NCBI GenBank assembly: GCA_018857735.1
Contig: JABMCL010001896.1
Location: forward strand, 365,001 to 429,000
Direction: 5' to 3'
Source of the DNA: Alviniconcha marisindica
Taxonomy: Eukaryota > Mollusca > Gastropoda > Provannidae
DNA length: 64,000 nucleotides
Part shown: one piece after another, positions 1-11,285 of the stretch
How the letters are laid out: every line of letters starts with the position of its first letter
Numbering within the stretch: the first letter of the stretch is position 1
The notes under the pieces: generated by a model
Told to the model about the DNA's origin: nothing
The model's database searches: none
Seen by the model: the letters and a program-made list of their open reading frames with translations, nothing else
Position numbers and translations under genes: made by a program

Positions 1-60
1 AGTTTAGGTTCAGTCCTTGCTGAACTACTGATGAGTAAAAATAAAAGTACAGGGCATCAT

Positions 61-72
61 TTATATACAAGC

Positions 73-135
<63 letters not shown>

Positions 136-300
136 AGAAGAAGAGAGAGAGATGAAGAAGAAGAAGAAAGAGAGAGAGAAGAAGAAGAAGAATAGCGCTA
201 TAGAAAATGTATGTATTATTATTATAAGAAGAAGAAGAAGAAAAACAGAGACAGAGAGACAGACACAGAGAGACAGAGACAGAGAGAGTGAAGAAGAAGA
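61..300. repeat. GA-rich simple repeat
   Basis: A (GA)n run from about 73 grades into GAA/GAGA and imperfect AGACAG motifs up to about 300. Open frames here have only low-complexity Arg/Glu or Ser/Leu composition and are not genes. The G-rich stretch at 395-470 shows nothing codable. Confidence 0.95.
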
Positions 301-499
301 AGGAACGGGCACCATCTCTTCAAGCAGTACAGTTTGTTCGACTGGATTAACACCGGGTCGTCTCCAGAAAGATACTGGCGGGGACCGATATCCCAGGAGG
401 TGGATGGGGGGGTGGGGGGTGGGGTGGGGGAGACGAAAAGGGGGGCACTCCTGGGGCTGGGGCGGGGAGGGGGAACCTAACGCTACACTGTGACCATCA

Positions 500-1895
500 C
501 AATCATTTCTGCATTACGAAGGACAGCGATGAGAGCCATTCTAATGTTTCATTCATTGTGAGAAACAGTCACAACTCGGTCTCCATAAACAAGAATGGAG
601 TCATTCTAATGTTTCATTCACTGTGAGAAACAAGAATGGAGTCATTCTAATGTTTCAGTCACTGTGAGAAACAAGAAAGGAGTCATTCTAATGTTTCATT
701 CACTGTGAGAAACAAGAAAGGAGAGCCATTCTAATGTTTCATTCATTGTGAGAAAAAGGTCACAACTCGATCTCCATAAACAAGAAGATTCTAATGTTTC
801 ATTCACTGTGAGAAACAAGGTCGCAACTCGATGTCTATAAACAAGAAAGAGCCATTCTAATGTTTCATTCACTGTGAGAAACAAGGTCGCAACTCGATGT
901 CTATAAACAAGAAAGAGCCATTTTAATGTTTCATTCACGGTGAGGAAAAAAGTCACAACTCGATGTCTATAAACAACAAGAAAGGAGCCATTCTAATGTT
1001 TCATTCAGGTGAGGAAAAAAGTCACAATTCGGTGTCCATAAACAAGAAAGGAGAGCCATTTTAATGTTTCATTCATTGTGAGAAACAAAGTCACAACTCG
1101 ATGTCTATAAACAAGAAAGAGCTATTTTAATGTTTCATTCACGGTGAGGAAAAAAGTCACAATTCGGTGTCCATAACCAACAAGAAAGGAGCCATTCTAA
1201 TGTTTCATTCATTGTGAGGAAAAAAGTCACAATTCGGTGTCCATAACCAACAAGAAAGGAGCCATTCTAATGTTTCATTCACTGTGAGAAACAAGGTCGC
1301 AACTCGATGTCCATAAACAAGAAAGAGCCATTTTAATGTTTCATTCACTGTGAGAAACAAGGTCGCAACTCGATGTCCATAAACAAGAAAGAGCCATTTT
1401 AATGTTTCATTCACTGTGAGGAAAAAAGTCACAATTCGGTGTCTATAAACAAGAAAGGAGAGCCATTTTAATGTTTCATTCACTGTGAGAAACAAGGTCG
1501 CAACTCGATGTCTATAAACAACAAGAAAGGAGCCATTCTAATGTTTCATTCACGGTGAGGAAAAAAGTCACAATTCGGTGTCCATAAACAAAAAAGGAGA
1601 GCCATTTTAATGTTTCATTCACTGTGAGGAAAAAAGTCACAATTCGGTGTCCATAACCAACAAGAAAGGAGCCATTCTAATGTTTCATTCATTGTGAGAA
1701 ACAGTCACAACTCGGTCTCCATAAACAAGAAAGGAGAGCCATTTTAATGTTTCATTCACTGTGAGAAACAAGGTCGCAACTCGATGTCTATAAACAACAA
1801 GAAAGGAGAGCCATTCTAATGTTTCATTCATTGTGAGAAACAAAGTCACAACTCGGTCTCCATAAACAAGAAAGGAATGTTTCATTCACTGTGAG
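500..1895 (-). repeat. 66-bp tandem array derived from a SINE body
   Basis: Roughly 20 tandem copies of a unit of about 64-70 bp. Each contains AATGTTTCATTCACTGTGAG, then a CACAACTCGGT-type stretch, then CATAAACAAGAAAGGAGAGCC. The same succession (ATTTTAATGTTTCA, GTCACA, CAGTGTCCACA, AGAAAGGAGAGCC) occurs once in the tRNA-derived SINEs of this window, for example at 24890-24975 and 35055-35145. The array is therefore most simply a tandem amplification of the middle of that SINE. The short repetitive ORFs it creates are not genes. Confidence 0.9.
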
Positions 1896-1914
1896 AACCA
1901 TTGCGCTCTAGGAC

Positions 1915-2098
1915 GATGATGATGAAGTGATGCTTAATGTCCTCAGATGTCAGCTGACATATTAGGGACAAGCTGTGACCAATGCCGAAGCACGGTTCAA
2001 TAATTCTTTACGTCCACGGAAACCAGAAGGCTCGTTAGGACGGCCAGCTCTGGACGGCCACCTCGACTCTCACACAGCTCCTGAACTATGAGCTCTAG
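1915..2098. repeat. Dispersed repeat, copy 1 of a pair
   Basis: The segment from GATGAAGTGATGCTTAATGT to CAGCTCCTGAACTATGA recurs nearly unchanged at about 8988-9160 in the same orientation. Parts of it (TTTACGTCCACAGAGACCGT and the CTCACACAGCTCCTGA end) also recur at 7560-7630 and 7955-8090. No coding frame spans it. Confidence 0.85.
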
Positions 2099-2226
2099 GA
2101 CTATATATATATATATATAATACTGCTGACCTTATCGCTTTTGTATTGCGCGCCTCGGGCTCACGTTTAGGTGTAAGCGACTCACAAATACTCTTTTACA
2201 TTACATTACACTTTACAGCGTCAATA

Positions 2227-2323
2227 AACAACAAGAAAGGAGAGCCGAGACAGAGAATCGAACCGACGTCCGCTTCCCAGCTGTGTAACGCCTCACCGCT
2301 AGGCCAAACCGGACCGGCTCACA
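2227..2323 (-). mobile_element. tRNA-derived SINE head (SINE-A), truncated
   Basis: Reading the minus strand gives GTGAGCC, a GGTTTGGCCTAGCGGTGAGG A-box region and a GGTTCGATTC B-box region. This is the tRNA-like head shared with the complete SINE-A copies at 7634, 24723, 34923 and 56395. Only the head and the start of the body remain. Confidence 0.8.
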
Positions 2324-2526
2324 GCCATTACTGACGGAGACATGATAATACATTTACCTGTGATGGCGCTAGGCATTTTTCAAACCGGTGTGACATCGGT
2401 GAAGGTGGCGAAAGTGGTTCACGGAAACCGGTCAGCTAATCACTGTAACTGGTCAGATACGTTGGCCGGCCGGCCGTAGTACTTACTACCGGAGATGTAC
2501 TGGCACAAACACCCAGCTCCCTTCCA

Positions 2527-2755
2527 CACCACACACACACACACACACCCCACACACAGCACGCATGCACCGCCCCACACACCACATAACATACATACTC
2601 TCTTCTCCCCTTTTGCACGCACGCGCACACACACACACACACACACTCTCTCTCTCTCTCTCTCTCTCGCACACACACACACACACGCACACACATTCTC
2701 TCTTTCTCGCACATACACACACACACACACACATTCTCTCTCTATCTCTCACTCT
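2527..2755. repeat. (CA)n/(CT)n compound microsatellite
   Basis: Alternating CA and CT runs. The overlapping frames on both strands are low-complexity His/Thr or Cys/Val artefacts. The following 2756-2985 is unique-looking AT-rich sequence in which I see nothing codable. Confidence 0.95.
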
Positions 2756-2989
2756 GCTGCATTTGTTTTTGTTGTTGCATTTCAGAACCGGCCAAACCAT
2801 TAAAATAATAGCCGGTACGTCTGACCGATTGCTAATTTTGTTTCCGGTTTATATGCTTATCGGTAAAATACAGGAAATTACCGGTTAACGTGACCCTTGA
2901 TTTACTTATAAATACCCGTCGTTCCTTATAACGACTCTCTCCCAAAAATCGTATTCAAAGGAAAGGTTGTGCAGCTTACGATCTTTGCA

Positions 2990-3925
2990 ATCACTGTGTG
3001 CTGATCACTAAGACCGTGCGTTGATCACTATGACAGTGTGATGATCACTGTGTGTTGATCATTAAGACTGTGTGACGATCACTAAGGCCGTGTGTTGATC
3101 ATCAAGACTGTGTGGCGATCACTAAGACTGTGTGTTGATCATTAAGACTGTGTGCTGACCACTAAGACCATGTGTTGATCATCACGACTGTGGCGATCAC
3201 TAAGACCGTGTGTTGATCATTAGGACTGTGTGATGATCACTGTATTGATCATTAAGATTGTGTGATGATCACTGCTGTGTGGCGATCACTAAGACCGTGT
3301 GTTGATCATTAAGACTGTGTGACGATCACTAAGACCGTGTGTTGATTATTAAGACTGTGTGACGATCACTAAGACCGTGATGATCACTGTGTGTTGATCA
3401 TTAAGACTGTGTCGATCACTACTGTGTGTCGACCACTACTGTGTGACGATCACTAAGCCTATGTGGTGATAATTAAGACTGTGTGACGATCACTAAGCCT
3501 ATACGGTGATAATTAAGACTGTGTGACGATCACTAAGCCTATGTAGTGATAATTAAGACTGTGTGACGATCACTAAGCCTATGTGGTGATAATTAAGACC
3601 GTGTGACGATCACTAAGCCTATGTGGTGATAATTAAGACCGTGTGACGATCACTAAGCCTATGTGGTGATAATTAAGACCGTGTGACGATCACTAAGCCT
3701 ATGTGGTGATAATTAAGACCGTGTGACGATCACTAAGCCTATGTGGTGATAATTAAGACCGTGTGACGATCACAAAGGCCTATGTGGTGATAATTAAGAC
3801 CGTGTGACGATCACTAGGCCTATGTGGTGATAATTAAGACCGTGTGACGATCACTAAGCCTATGTGGTGATAATTAAGACCGTGTGACGATCACTAAGCC
3901 TATGTAGTGATAATTAAGACCGTGT
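2990..3925. repeat. Minisatellite, 20-bp unit grading into a 40-bp unit
   Basis: The left half (2990-3430) is built of variable ~20-bp units such as TGATCATTAAGACTGTGTG. The right half (3430-3925) consists of very regular 40-bp dimers that join GTGTGACGATCACTAAGCCT to ATGTGGTGATAATTAAGACC. The right half is much more homogeneous, as expected if one dimer was recently amplified. Confidence 0.92.
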
Positions 3926-4095
3926 ATTTCTCGTCGTTAGTGTGGGTTTGCCCTTTAATTTTCACAAAGCCATTAAATTTAAGACCCCCCCCCCTCCCCC
4001 CCCCAACACACCACACACATACAAATATGAATGGAGAGATGGGATGAGAGTGTTTTTTGTTTTTGTGTGGGGTGTGGGGTGGGGTTGTTGGGTGG

Positions 4096-4205
4096 GGAGA
4101 GAGAGAGAAAAGAGAGAGAGAGAGAGAGGGGAGAGAGAGAGAGAGATGAGAGAGAGAGTAGAAAAGAGAGACAGAGACAGAGACAAGAGAACAGAGAGAG
4201 AGAGA

Positions 4206-4258
<53 letters not shown>
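4096..4258. repeat. (GA)n/(CA)n compound microsatellite
   Basis: Imperfect GA runs (4096-4205) are followed by a pure CA run (4206-4258). Poly-C stretches lie just upstream at 3985-4003. No gene. Confidence 0.95.
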
Positions 4259-4261
<3 letters not shown>

Positions 4262-4489
4262 GTCAGAGACAGAGATTTATACACGCAATCATGAACTGAA
4301 CTGAACTGAACTGAGGGCGTGAGCAGTAGTCAACATCACCCTGTCCGGTCCCTTTCTCCTCCCCTCCTCTCTAACTCATATTTCTCTCTGCCCCCTCCCC
4401 AAATTTAGTCTCGTTCTAAGCTCATTGGTTGAGTGAACAGTACCCCCTCTTCTAATTCCATATACTACAACTGATTATATGTATTGTAA

Positions 4490-4735
4490 GCAATTTCCAT
4501 TGACAGCGTACGCTGAAATTCAGGTAAGTGCTCCTTTAATAAGTGAACCAGTTCGTCCGGACCGGGAGAACCAGTGACGCAGAGCAAAAGCACTCGCTCT
4601 CAAAAGGCAGGTAATTTCCATTGACGGTGTGCGCTGAAATTCAGGTAAGTGCTCCTTTAATGTGTGAACCAGCTCGTCCGGACCAGGAGAACCAGTGACG
4701 CAGAGCAAAAGCACTCATTCTCACCGTTACGTGCT
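4490..4735. repeat. Tandem duplication, unit about 118 bp
   Basis: GCAATTTCCATTGACAG through CAGAGCAAAAGCACTC occurs twice, at about 4490-4600 and 4613-4720. Each copy contains CTGAAATTCAGGTAAGTGCT, which resembles an exon end plus donor, but no matching acceptor or conserved frame was seen. The rest of 4260-5400 contains no gene I can recognise. Confidence 0.85.
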
Positions 4736-5404
4736 AGGCTTTGCACCCGCCCTGAGATTTGCCCAGGCCTTCCTGTAGAATCTGAAGAAAGGTGTGTCTG
4801 TGTGTGGCAGTTGAATGTAGATGGATGCATATGGATAGGGAGAGGGGGAGAAGGGGAAGGGGGGGGGGGGGAGGGAGAGAGAATGAGAATCAAGCAAGAG
4901 AAGGAGGCAGGTTGGGTGGAAAAGACGGATTCAAATTGGTGTCGTTGTTTGAGACTTAAAATTTTTTTAATTGTTGTATGAGTGGCGAGCGGAGACTGGG
5001 TGCGATGTCATTGTGGTTGTGGTGTTTGGGGGTGTGTGTGTGTTGTGGGGTTTTTGTGTGTTTTTGTTTGTTCGAAGGCATAATGGTAATTAAAGCTACA
5101 ATAATTAAAGTTTGTTTGCTGAAATTTTATGTTAATGTGGTTTTTGTGATAAGATGTTTGTACAGCGCAGTGAGCTTAACTCTGGTTAAAGAACAGCGCT
5201 TTATAAGAATTATTTTTTATTATTATTTCTTCCGGAGCCAAATTCTGTGCAGACTCAACAGAAGTCCTTCGGATGAGACCATAAACCGAGGTTTCCTGTG
5301 TGTCAAACGCATCCAAAAAGATCACATACGCACGTTAAAGATCCTGTAATCCATGTCCGAGTTCGGTAACACCAAAATAACCCAGCACGCATTGAAAGTG
5401 TCAG

Positions 5405-5990
5405 AGTCTTCATAATAATAATAATAATAATGTACATTTATCATGCGCTTATCAACGCCCTGAGCGCTCACATGATGCATATTAACCTAAATATGATATT
5501 CTATACATATGTAGAGCACACTCCGACCAAACCAATTTACATAAAGTATTATTAAAAAGTAAAATTTAAATTTAAAAAATGCACTACAAACACACACACA
5601 CACTGACTGTAGCAGAAACTGGGTACTGATATTAGTTAGGACGGAAATACTGTGAGAAGAGGAAGGTTTTCAGTTTGGCTTTAGAAGTGACAGGGTTGAG
5701 CAATGTCTAAGGTCTTGTGGAGTGAATTCCAAAGCAAGAGAAGGTGCGAAAGCCATGAGTCTTGTGTTTGTATTGTTGGATTTCCAGCATGCGGGTGTCA
5801 GAAGAGAGCGTAGTGTACGAGACGGAGTGTAGATATGCAGCAGTTCAGAGAGGTAAGCAGGACCAGAACCACTTATAGCATTGAAACACATACAAGCGAC
5901 TTTATACTTAATATGTTCTGAAATCGGAAGCCAGTGCAGTTTTTTCCAGGAGAGGTGTTGAGTGTTGGACACTATACGGAAGAAGAAGTC
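5405..5990 (-). mobile_element. LINE 3' end with reverse-transcriptase C-terminal fragment
   Basis: The minus-strand frame at 5972-5670 reads LHWLPI, then KYKVACMCFNAISGSGPAYL, then LLHIYTPSRTLRS. This is the conserved tail downstream of the reverse-transcriptase domain in jockey/CR1/L2-type non-LTR elements. On the minus strand the element runs down to a (TAA)n tail at 5416-5432. It is 5'-truncated, as is usual for LINE copies, and not functional. Confidence 0.8.
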
Positions 5991-6043
5991 TGCTGATTTT
6001 CAATTAGAGTTACAGCACTGGAGTCGTTTACACACAATACAGT

Positions 6044-6070
6044 CGACCCCCCCCCCCCCCCCCCCCCCCG

Positions 6071-6103
<33 letters not shown>

Positions 6104-6545
6104 ACCACTTCTCTTTTAAAACAGAGCAGCGGGGCCGTTAAAATGGCTGTTTCCTCTCAGACTAACAGAAATTGCTATTGTCCAAGGAACGGAAGTACAA
6201 GGACAGAGAACAGAAGGGATGGAGTAAATCACAAAGTCCTCACTTTTCTCTCTCGGACTAACAGAAATTAATGTTACTGTTAGAAGAACAGACTCACAAA
6301 GTCCTCACGACTTTTCCCTCTCACCCTAACAGAAATTAATGTGCTACTGTTGGAAGAACAGAAGTCCAAGGACAGAGAACAGAAGGGATGGTGTACGTCA
6401 CAAAGTCCTCACGACCTTTTCCTCTCACACTAACAGAAATTAATGTGTTAATAGTGTTACCGTTAAGGAGAACGGGAACTTTGTACAAGGACAGAGAAAG
6501 AGAAAGCGGCTGAGTTATCACGAAGTCTTCAACGGAATACAAACA
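6044..6545. repeat. Poly-C tract and ~100-bp tandem repeats
   Basis: Poly-C fills 6044-6103. It is followed by about four imperfect ~100-bp units containing CACAAAGTCCTCACGACTTT, CTAACAGAAATTAATG and GGACAGAGAACAGAAGGGAT. No gene was seen. Confidence 0.85.
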
Positions 6546-7130
6546 AGTGTTGAGGCAGTTAAATAATCAATGAGATTTTGAACCCGCAGTAATATAGAGT
6601 GCTAAGAGAGAGAGAGAGGAGTCGGTGGGGGGGGGGGGGGGGGGGGGGGGGCGGTCCAATGAGATTTGAACCTCGATAGAATCTAGAATATGAGAAAGGG
6701 GGGAGGGGGGGTGCGGGCCAATGAGTTTGAACCCGATAGTCTTAGAATTATGAGAGAGAGATGGGGGGGGGGGGGGGGGTCCAATGAGATTTGAACCCTC
6801 GAAGTAGATCTAAGAGAAAGGCGGAGGGCGGGGGCTGGGGTGGGGGGGTGGGGGGGGGGGGGAGGTGGTGTCTAAGGTCTGAACCCTCAATAGTCTAAAA
6901 TGCTAAGAGAAGGGGCGGGGGGGGGGGGGTGGGGGGAGGGGGGGGGCCCAAATGAGATTTGAACCCAGATGGTGAGATACTAAGAGAGAGAGAGATGGGG
7001 GGGGGGGGGGTGCAGGGGGTCCAATGAGATCTGAACCCTCGCTAGAGTCTAATATGCTAAGAGAGAGAGTGGGGGGGGGGGTGGGGAGAAATTGACCCTC
7101 GATAGAGTCTAGAATGCTAAGAGAGTGGAA
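6545..7130. repeat. Minisatellite whose units each carry a long G tract
   Basis: About eight units of 65-90 bp share CCAATGAGATTTGAACCCTC, a TAGAGTCTAGAATGCTAAGA-like stretch, a GA run and then 10-25 consecutive G. The G-tract length varies between units. Further G and C tracts lie at 7351-7433. Confidence 0.88.
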
Positions 7131-7633
7131 CCACGGAGCTGCCTAAGAAACGGGGCAGCAGTAAAGTTTACATGACCCTCCCTTTACAGTTCACTTCATA
7201 CAGCCGCTCGTTCGCTTCACTGATCTTTAGCCTTATTGTGTTCATTAGCGAAACGGGTGTTGCCCATACTGCAGGTACAAAGGACTCTAGTCCCTAGGAA
7301 TCTTCACATCTTAACATGTTCAGCAAGTCAACATGTTGAGCGTCTGGACTCCCCCCCCCCCCCCCCCCCCCCACACACACATTTTGGGGGGGGGGGCGTG
7401 GGGGGGGGGGGGTAGCGGGGGGGGGGGGGGGGGGTTATAATGACCTCGAGGGTCGTCGGTCCACCTGTCTCACGCCGCGGCTTCTTTGATGTTCGGCACG
7501 AGACGTGCGAGCTCGCCTCACCTAGAGAGAAATTATCACCGATGCCAGCGGTTGGTGTTCAAGTTCAGTGTTGCTTTACGTCCACAGAGACCGTACGGAC
7601 TATTAGGGACGGGAGCATAGGACGTCCATCTCT

Positions 7634-7949
7634 GTGAGCCGGTTTGGCCTAGCGGTAAGGTGTTGGGCTGGTAAGCGGAGGGACCTCGGTTCGAATCCGC
7701 TTCGGCTCTCCTTTCTCTTCAAAAGTTGTGGTCTGTGGACACTGTCTTGTGACTTTGTCCCTCACAATTAATGAAACATTCAAAATGGCTCTCATCGCTG
7801 CCCATCTTAATGCAGGAGTCATTCTGGTGGTGACAGTGTAGCGATGGGTGTATAATCTCCTTCTTCCCCCCACCTCCGTACCCCCTTCTCCCCGTCCCTA
7901 ATAAGCCTTACGGTTTCTGTGGACGTTAAGCACCATGTTTACTTACTTT
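7634..7949 (+). mobile_element. tRNA-derived SINE (SINE-A), near full length
   Basis: The head is tRNA-like: GTGAGCC, an A box inside TTTGGCCTAGCGGTAAGG (7643-7660), and a perfect B box GGTTCGAATCC (7688-7698). The body of about 230 bp ends in GACGTTAAGCACCATGTTTA followed by ACTTACTT. The same layout appears at 24723, 34923 and 56395. A tRNA gene was rejected because no aminoacyl stem closes and the unit is repeated. Confidence 0.88.
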
Positions 7950-8174
7950 ACGTCCACCTGGACTTTCACACAGCTCCTGAACTCTGAGTTCAAATTCAAT
8001 GTTGCTTCACGTCCACAGAGACCGTACGGACTATTAGGGACGGGGGGCCCAGGACGTCTACCTCGACTTTCACACAGCTCCTGAGCTCTGTATGACACAT
8101 CTGCAGCTGTCTTCGTCTATCTCAAGTCAACGTTTCCTGCCCGTTTTAGCTTTGTCAGAATGCTCGTGTGTGCG

Positions 8175-8180
8175 GGTGCC

Positions 8181-8226
<46 letters not shown>

Positions 8227-8291
8227 GTGTGTGTATACATGTGTGTGTGTGCGTCTGTGTACGTGCGTGCGTGGGTGTGTGTGTGTGTGTG
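8175..8291. repeat. (GT)n microsatellite
   Basis: A nearly pure GT run is interrupted by TATACATG and CGTCTGTG. Confidence 0.95.
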
Positions 8292-8360
8292 CTCTTAGAA
8301 TAGTCTCTAGGGACAAGATTTTGCGCTTTACAAATACTTTAATTATTATTACATAGGAAA

Positions 8361-8574
8361 TAAACATGGTGCTTAGCGTCCACAGAATGACTCCTGCATT
8401 AAGACGGACATTTTGAGAAGCCATTTTAATGTTTCATCAATTGTGAGGGACAGTCACATGACAGTCTCCACAGACCACAACCTTTTCGAAGAGAAAGGAC
8501 AGCCGAAGCGGAATCGAACCGAGGTCCTTCTGCTTGCCAGTCTAACGCCTTGCCGCTAGGCCAAACCGGCTCAC
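8361..8574 (-). mobile_element. SINE-A copy, internally deleted
   Basis: On the minus strand this has the tRNA-like head (GTGAGCCGGTTTGGCCTAGC, B box GGTTCGATTCC) and ends at the AAGCACCATGTTTA tail. The body is about 100 bp shorter than in complete copies, mainly lacking the pyrimidine-rich part before the tail. Confidence 0.85.
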
Positions 8575-8824
8575 TGGGGGACACATGACTGTGTGTTTCC
8601 ATTTGTACATAGAGCCCTGCTCATCGTCACTCACGAAACCGTTTTGTTTCTTTTTCTTCTAAAAATCGATACTACTGGCAGGTATACAAACATGTATGTG
8701 TGTTGGGGGGGGGGGGGGGGGGGGGGGGGCAAGGGAGGTGAGAGATGCGATTGGCCGTTTTGATCTTCCAGGTAACTCCGGAGTGCCCAAGTATGTATCC
8801 ACTTTGGATTTCTTCCAACAGCGA

Positions 8825-8827
<3 letters not shown>

Positions 8828-8894
<67 letters not shown>
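8828..8894. repeat. (GT)n microsatellite
   Basis: A pure GT run, with a poly-G tract upstream at 8705-8729. Confidence 0.95.
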
Positions 8895-8896
<2 letters not shown>

Positions 8897-8987
8897 CAAT
8901 GTTTTGTTTTTTTGCGCTAGGCCTAATTCTATTTGCGCCTGTGTGTGCACTTGTGGGGGTGGGGGTGGAATGTTTTTTGTGCTGGAC

Positions 8988-9160
8988 CTGATGAAGTGTT
9001 GCTTAATGTCCTCAGATGTCAGCTGACATATTAGGGACAAGCTGAGACCAATGCCGAAGCACGGTTCAGTATAGCTTTACGTCCACGGAAACCAGAAGGC
9101 TCGTTAGGACGGACAGCCCAGGACGGCCACCTCGACTCTCACACAGCTCCTGAACTATGA
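8988..9160. repeat. Dispersed repeat, copy 2 of a pair
   Basis: Near-identical to 1915-2098 in the same orientation, from GATGAAGTGTTGCTTAATGT to GCTCCTGAACTATGA. Confidence 0.85.
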
Positions 9161-9550
9161 CTGGACCTGATCTTGTGTATGTGTGTGTATAGGGGTGGGG
9201 GGTGGGCAGGGGGAGCAATTTTTTGCGCTCAACCTAATTCTGTGTGTGTGTGTGTGTGTGTTAATGCTGATCTCCTCAGCACAGAGGATTATAAAACATG
9301 GAGATTTTTTTTTATATAGCTCCTTTACAAGATTACGAGGCTTCTATATTATTATTCCAATTCTGAATTGCATCCTTCATTTGAACCCTGTACCAAGCAC
9401 GTGCACACATGATGATCTCGTCCTCGAGTAACAGAAATGTATATATACTATAATCATTATCAGCTACACAATATATCAAGCACTTCTTTATTTATTTATT
9501 TTCTTCTTTTTTCTCTCTCTTTTTTTCCTTCTCTTTTCTTCACTGTTAAG

Positions 9551-9641
9551 ACCAGAAACAACACAATGCGAGGAGTGTGGCAGCCCTTTTGCAGATAAGA
9601 AAGACAGACTTTTTGCACAGGTCGACAGGATGAAAGTTTAA
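9551..9641 (+). CDS. Possible orphan terminal exon with a CxxC motif
   Basis: A strong pyrimidine tract (9490-9545) ends in GTTAAG, which can serve as an acceptor. The frame entering in phase 2 reads about 30 residues including TTQCEECGSPFADKKDRLF and stops at TAA 9639. AATAAA follows at 9712. CEEC could be half of a zinc ribbon, but I do not recognise the protein. No upstream exon was found; the preceding 9.5 kb is repeats, so any parent gene would need a very long intron or begin before the window. It could equally be a chance frame. Confidence 0.25.
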
Positions 9642-9839
9642 ATAGCTTTGTAAATCAACTGAAAAAGGTCTTGGAATGGACTAGTGTCTAGTAGTGCCAT
9701 TGCCCCAAGACAATAAATCAGGACACAATTTGTCACTCCGAGACTGGGAAACCTTTTCAATTCAAAGCTGGGTCTAGACAGTTCACTATGGGCATAAAGA
9801 TGGCACTGACAGAACTTGCTCAGCTCTTTATTCACATCC

Positions 9840-11285
9840 ATATTACAACACTGTTGTTGGTTTAAAAATTAATTAATTAAAAGTCTCTGTCTACACCAAA
9901 AACCTAATGGAGTTAACTCATTTTTTTAATTTATTCTTCCAACCGTGACGAGCTGTACACTCTGTGTCTGTGTGAGTGTGTGTCTGTGTGAGTGTGTGTA
10001 TGTGTGTGTGTGTGTGTGTGCGTGCGTGCGTGTGTGTGCAAGCCTCATTATTTCAATGACAATGGCTAACACATTGGTGTTTAATGGGGAGATTTAGAAG
10101 ATTTCACTACAGACTAACAAAATGTGTGTTGGGGGGGGGGGGGGGGGGGGAGAGAGAGAGAGAAGGTAGGTAGGCTGGTAACATCATTGCCAGAAGGTCA
10201 AACGCTTCCATGAGGATCAATGTTAGTATCATACTAGTAAAATTAATAGTTAAAAAATCAGATGAATAATCAAAAATCAGATAAGCAACAAACACCTACG
10301 AGTAACATATATATATACTTCTTGATCTCTAAATCTTACCTTCCGCCCCTTCCGCCATCAGAAATCACACTCTTCCAATCTCTTCCCAGACAGGGAAAAC
10401 ACCAGACCACAAAACCACACAGTGACACTGACAGTAGTCAGTCATTGAGTCAATTCACTCTTTTCATCTTTTGATGTAAAGCTCTTTCTCTCCATTGGTC
10501 TGCCATTTGCAAACGGCACACATGCTATAAAAACTAAAATGGTTCAGTGTTATAATAATGTCTCCAAAAACAAACAAAAAATGTTCAGTTTCAACCCTCA
10601 ATGTGCTGGTTCAGTGTTCTAATAATCATTATGCTGGTTCAGTGTTATAATAATCATTATGCTGGTTCAGTGTTATAATCATCATCATAATATCTCCTAA
10701 AAGAAAAATGTTCAGTTTCAACACTTAATGTGATTTGATCAAACTCAGTGACAACTACTGAACTAGGCTGGACAGAGCAAAAACCACAACACTAAAGAAT
10801 TTCTTTTTTTTTAAACATGTTCATCGGTGCTATATTTGGTTATTTTATTAAAGAAATGCAAGTCCATGAGAAAAGGTGTGATCTGTTGGGTTACCCCAGT
10901 CTATTTTCAACTTGTAATGATTGGTAATTTGGGGGGCAAAATTAGGCGGCATAAATAAAAATAATGCAACAAACAAATCAAGACTAAAAAAGTAAAATAA
11001 TAAACATTCATACAAACAAACAAAAAACAGTTTTTTTCTCCAAATCTGATGACCGTTTCTTTAATATTTATAATACCAAATCAAGAAGTAATTCTCCTGC
11101 TTCAGAACTGAGCTTCTCAGGATGCCTTGCTTGGCATTTTTAACCCTTTTGATTTTTTGTTCTCAGTCAATGCTGGCAGTCAAAGTAAAACTACCAACTT
11201 ACTCAGTTACTGACAACGAAAGAGTCTACCAAAATTCAAATGTCTGTTGCTTTCAAAACTAACACTATAACACCAAAACACTTGT
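9840..11285. other. Intergenic AT-rich stretch
   Basis: Holds a GT run (9965-10035), a poly-G/GA tract (10130-10165) and about 3.5 copies of a ~32-bp repeat containing TGCTGGTTCAGTGTTATAAT at 10580-10690. No coding frame with credible composition was seen on either strand. Confidence 0.7.

Noticed and set aside
4510..4735. Duplicated exon with GTAAGT donors
   Set aside because: CAGGTAAGT occurs in both copies, but no acceptor or shared open frame supports an exon.
7634..7710. tRNA gene
   Set aside because: A and B boxes are present, but the unit is the head of a repeated SINE with a long body and (CTTA)n tail, and the aminoacyl stem does not close.
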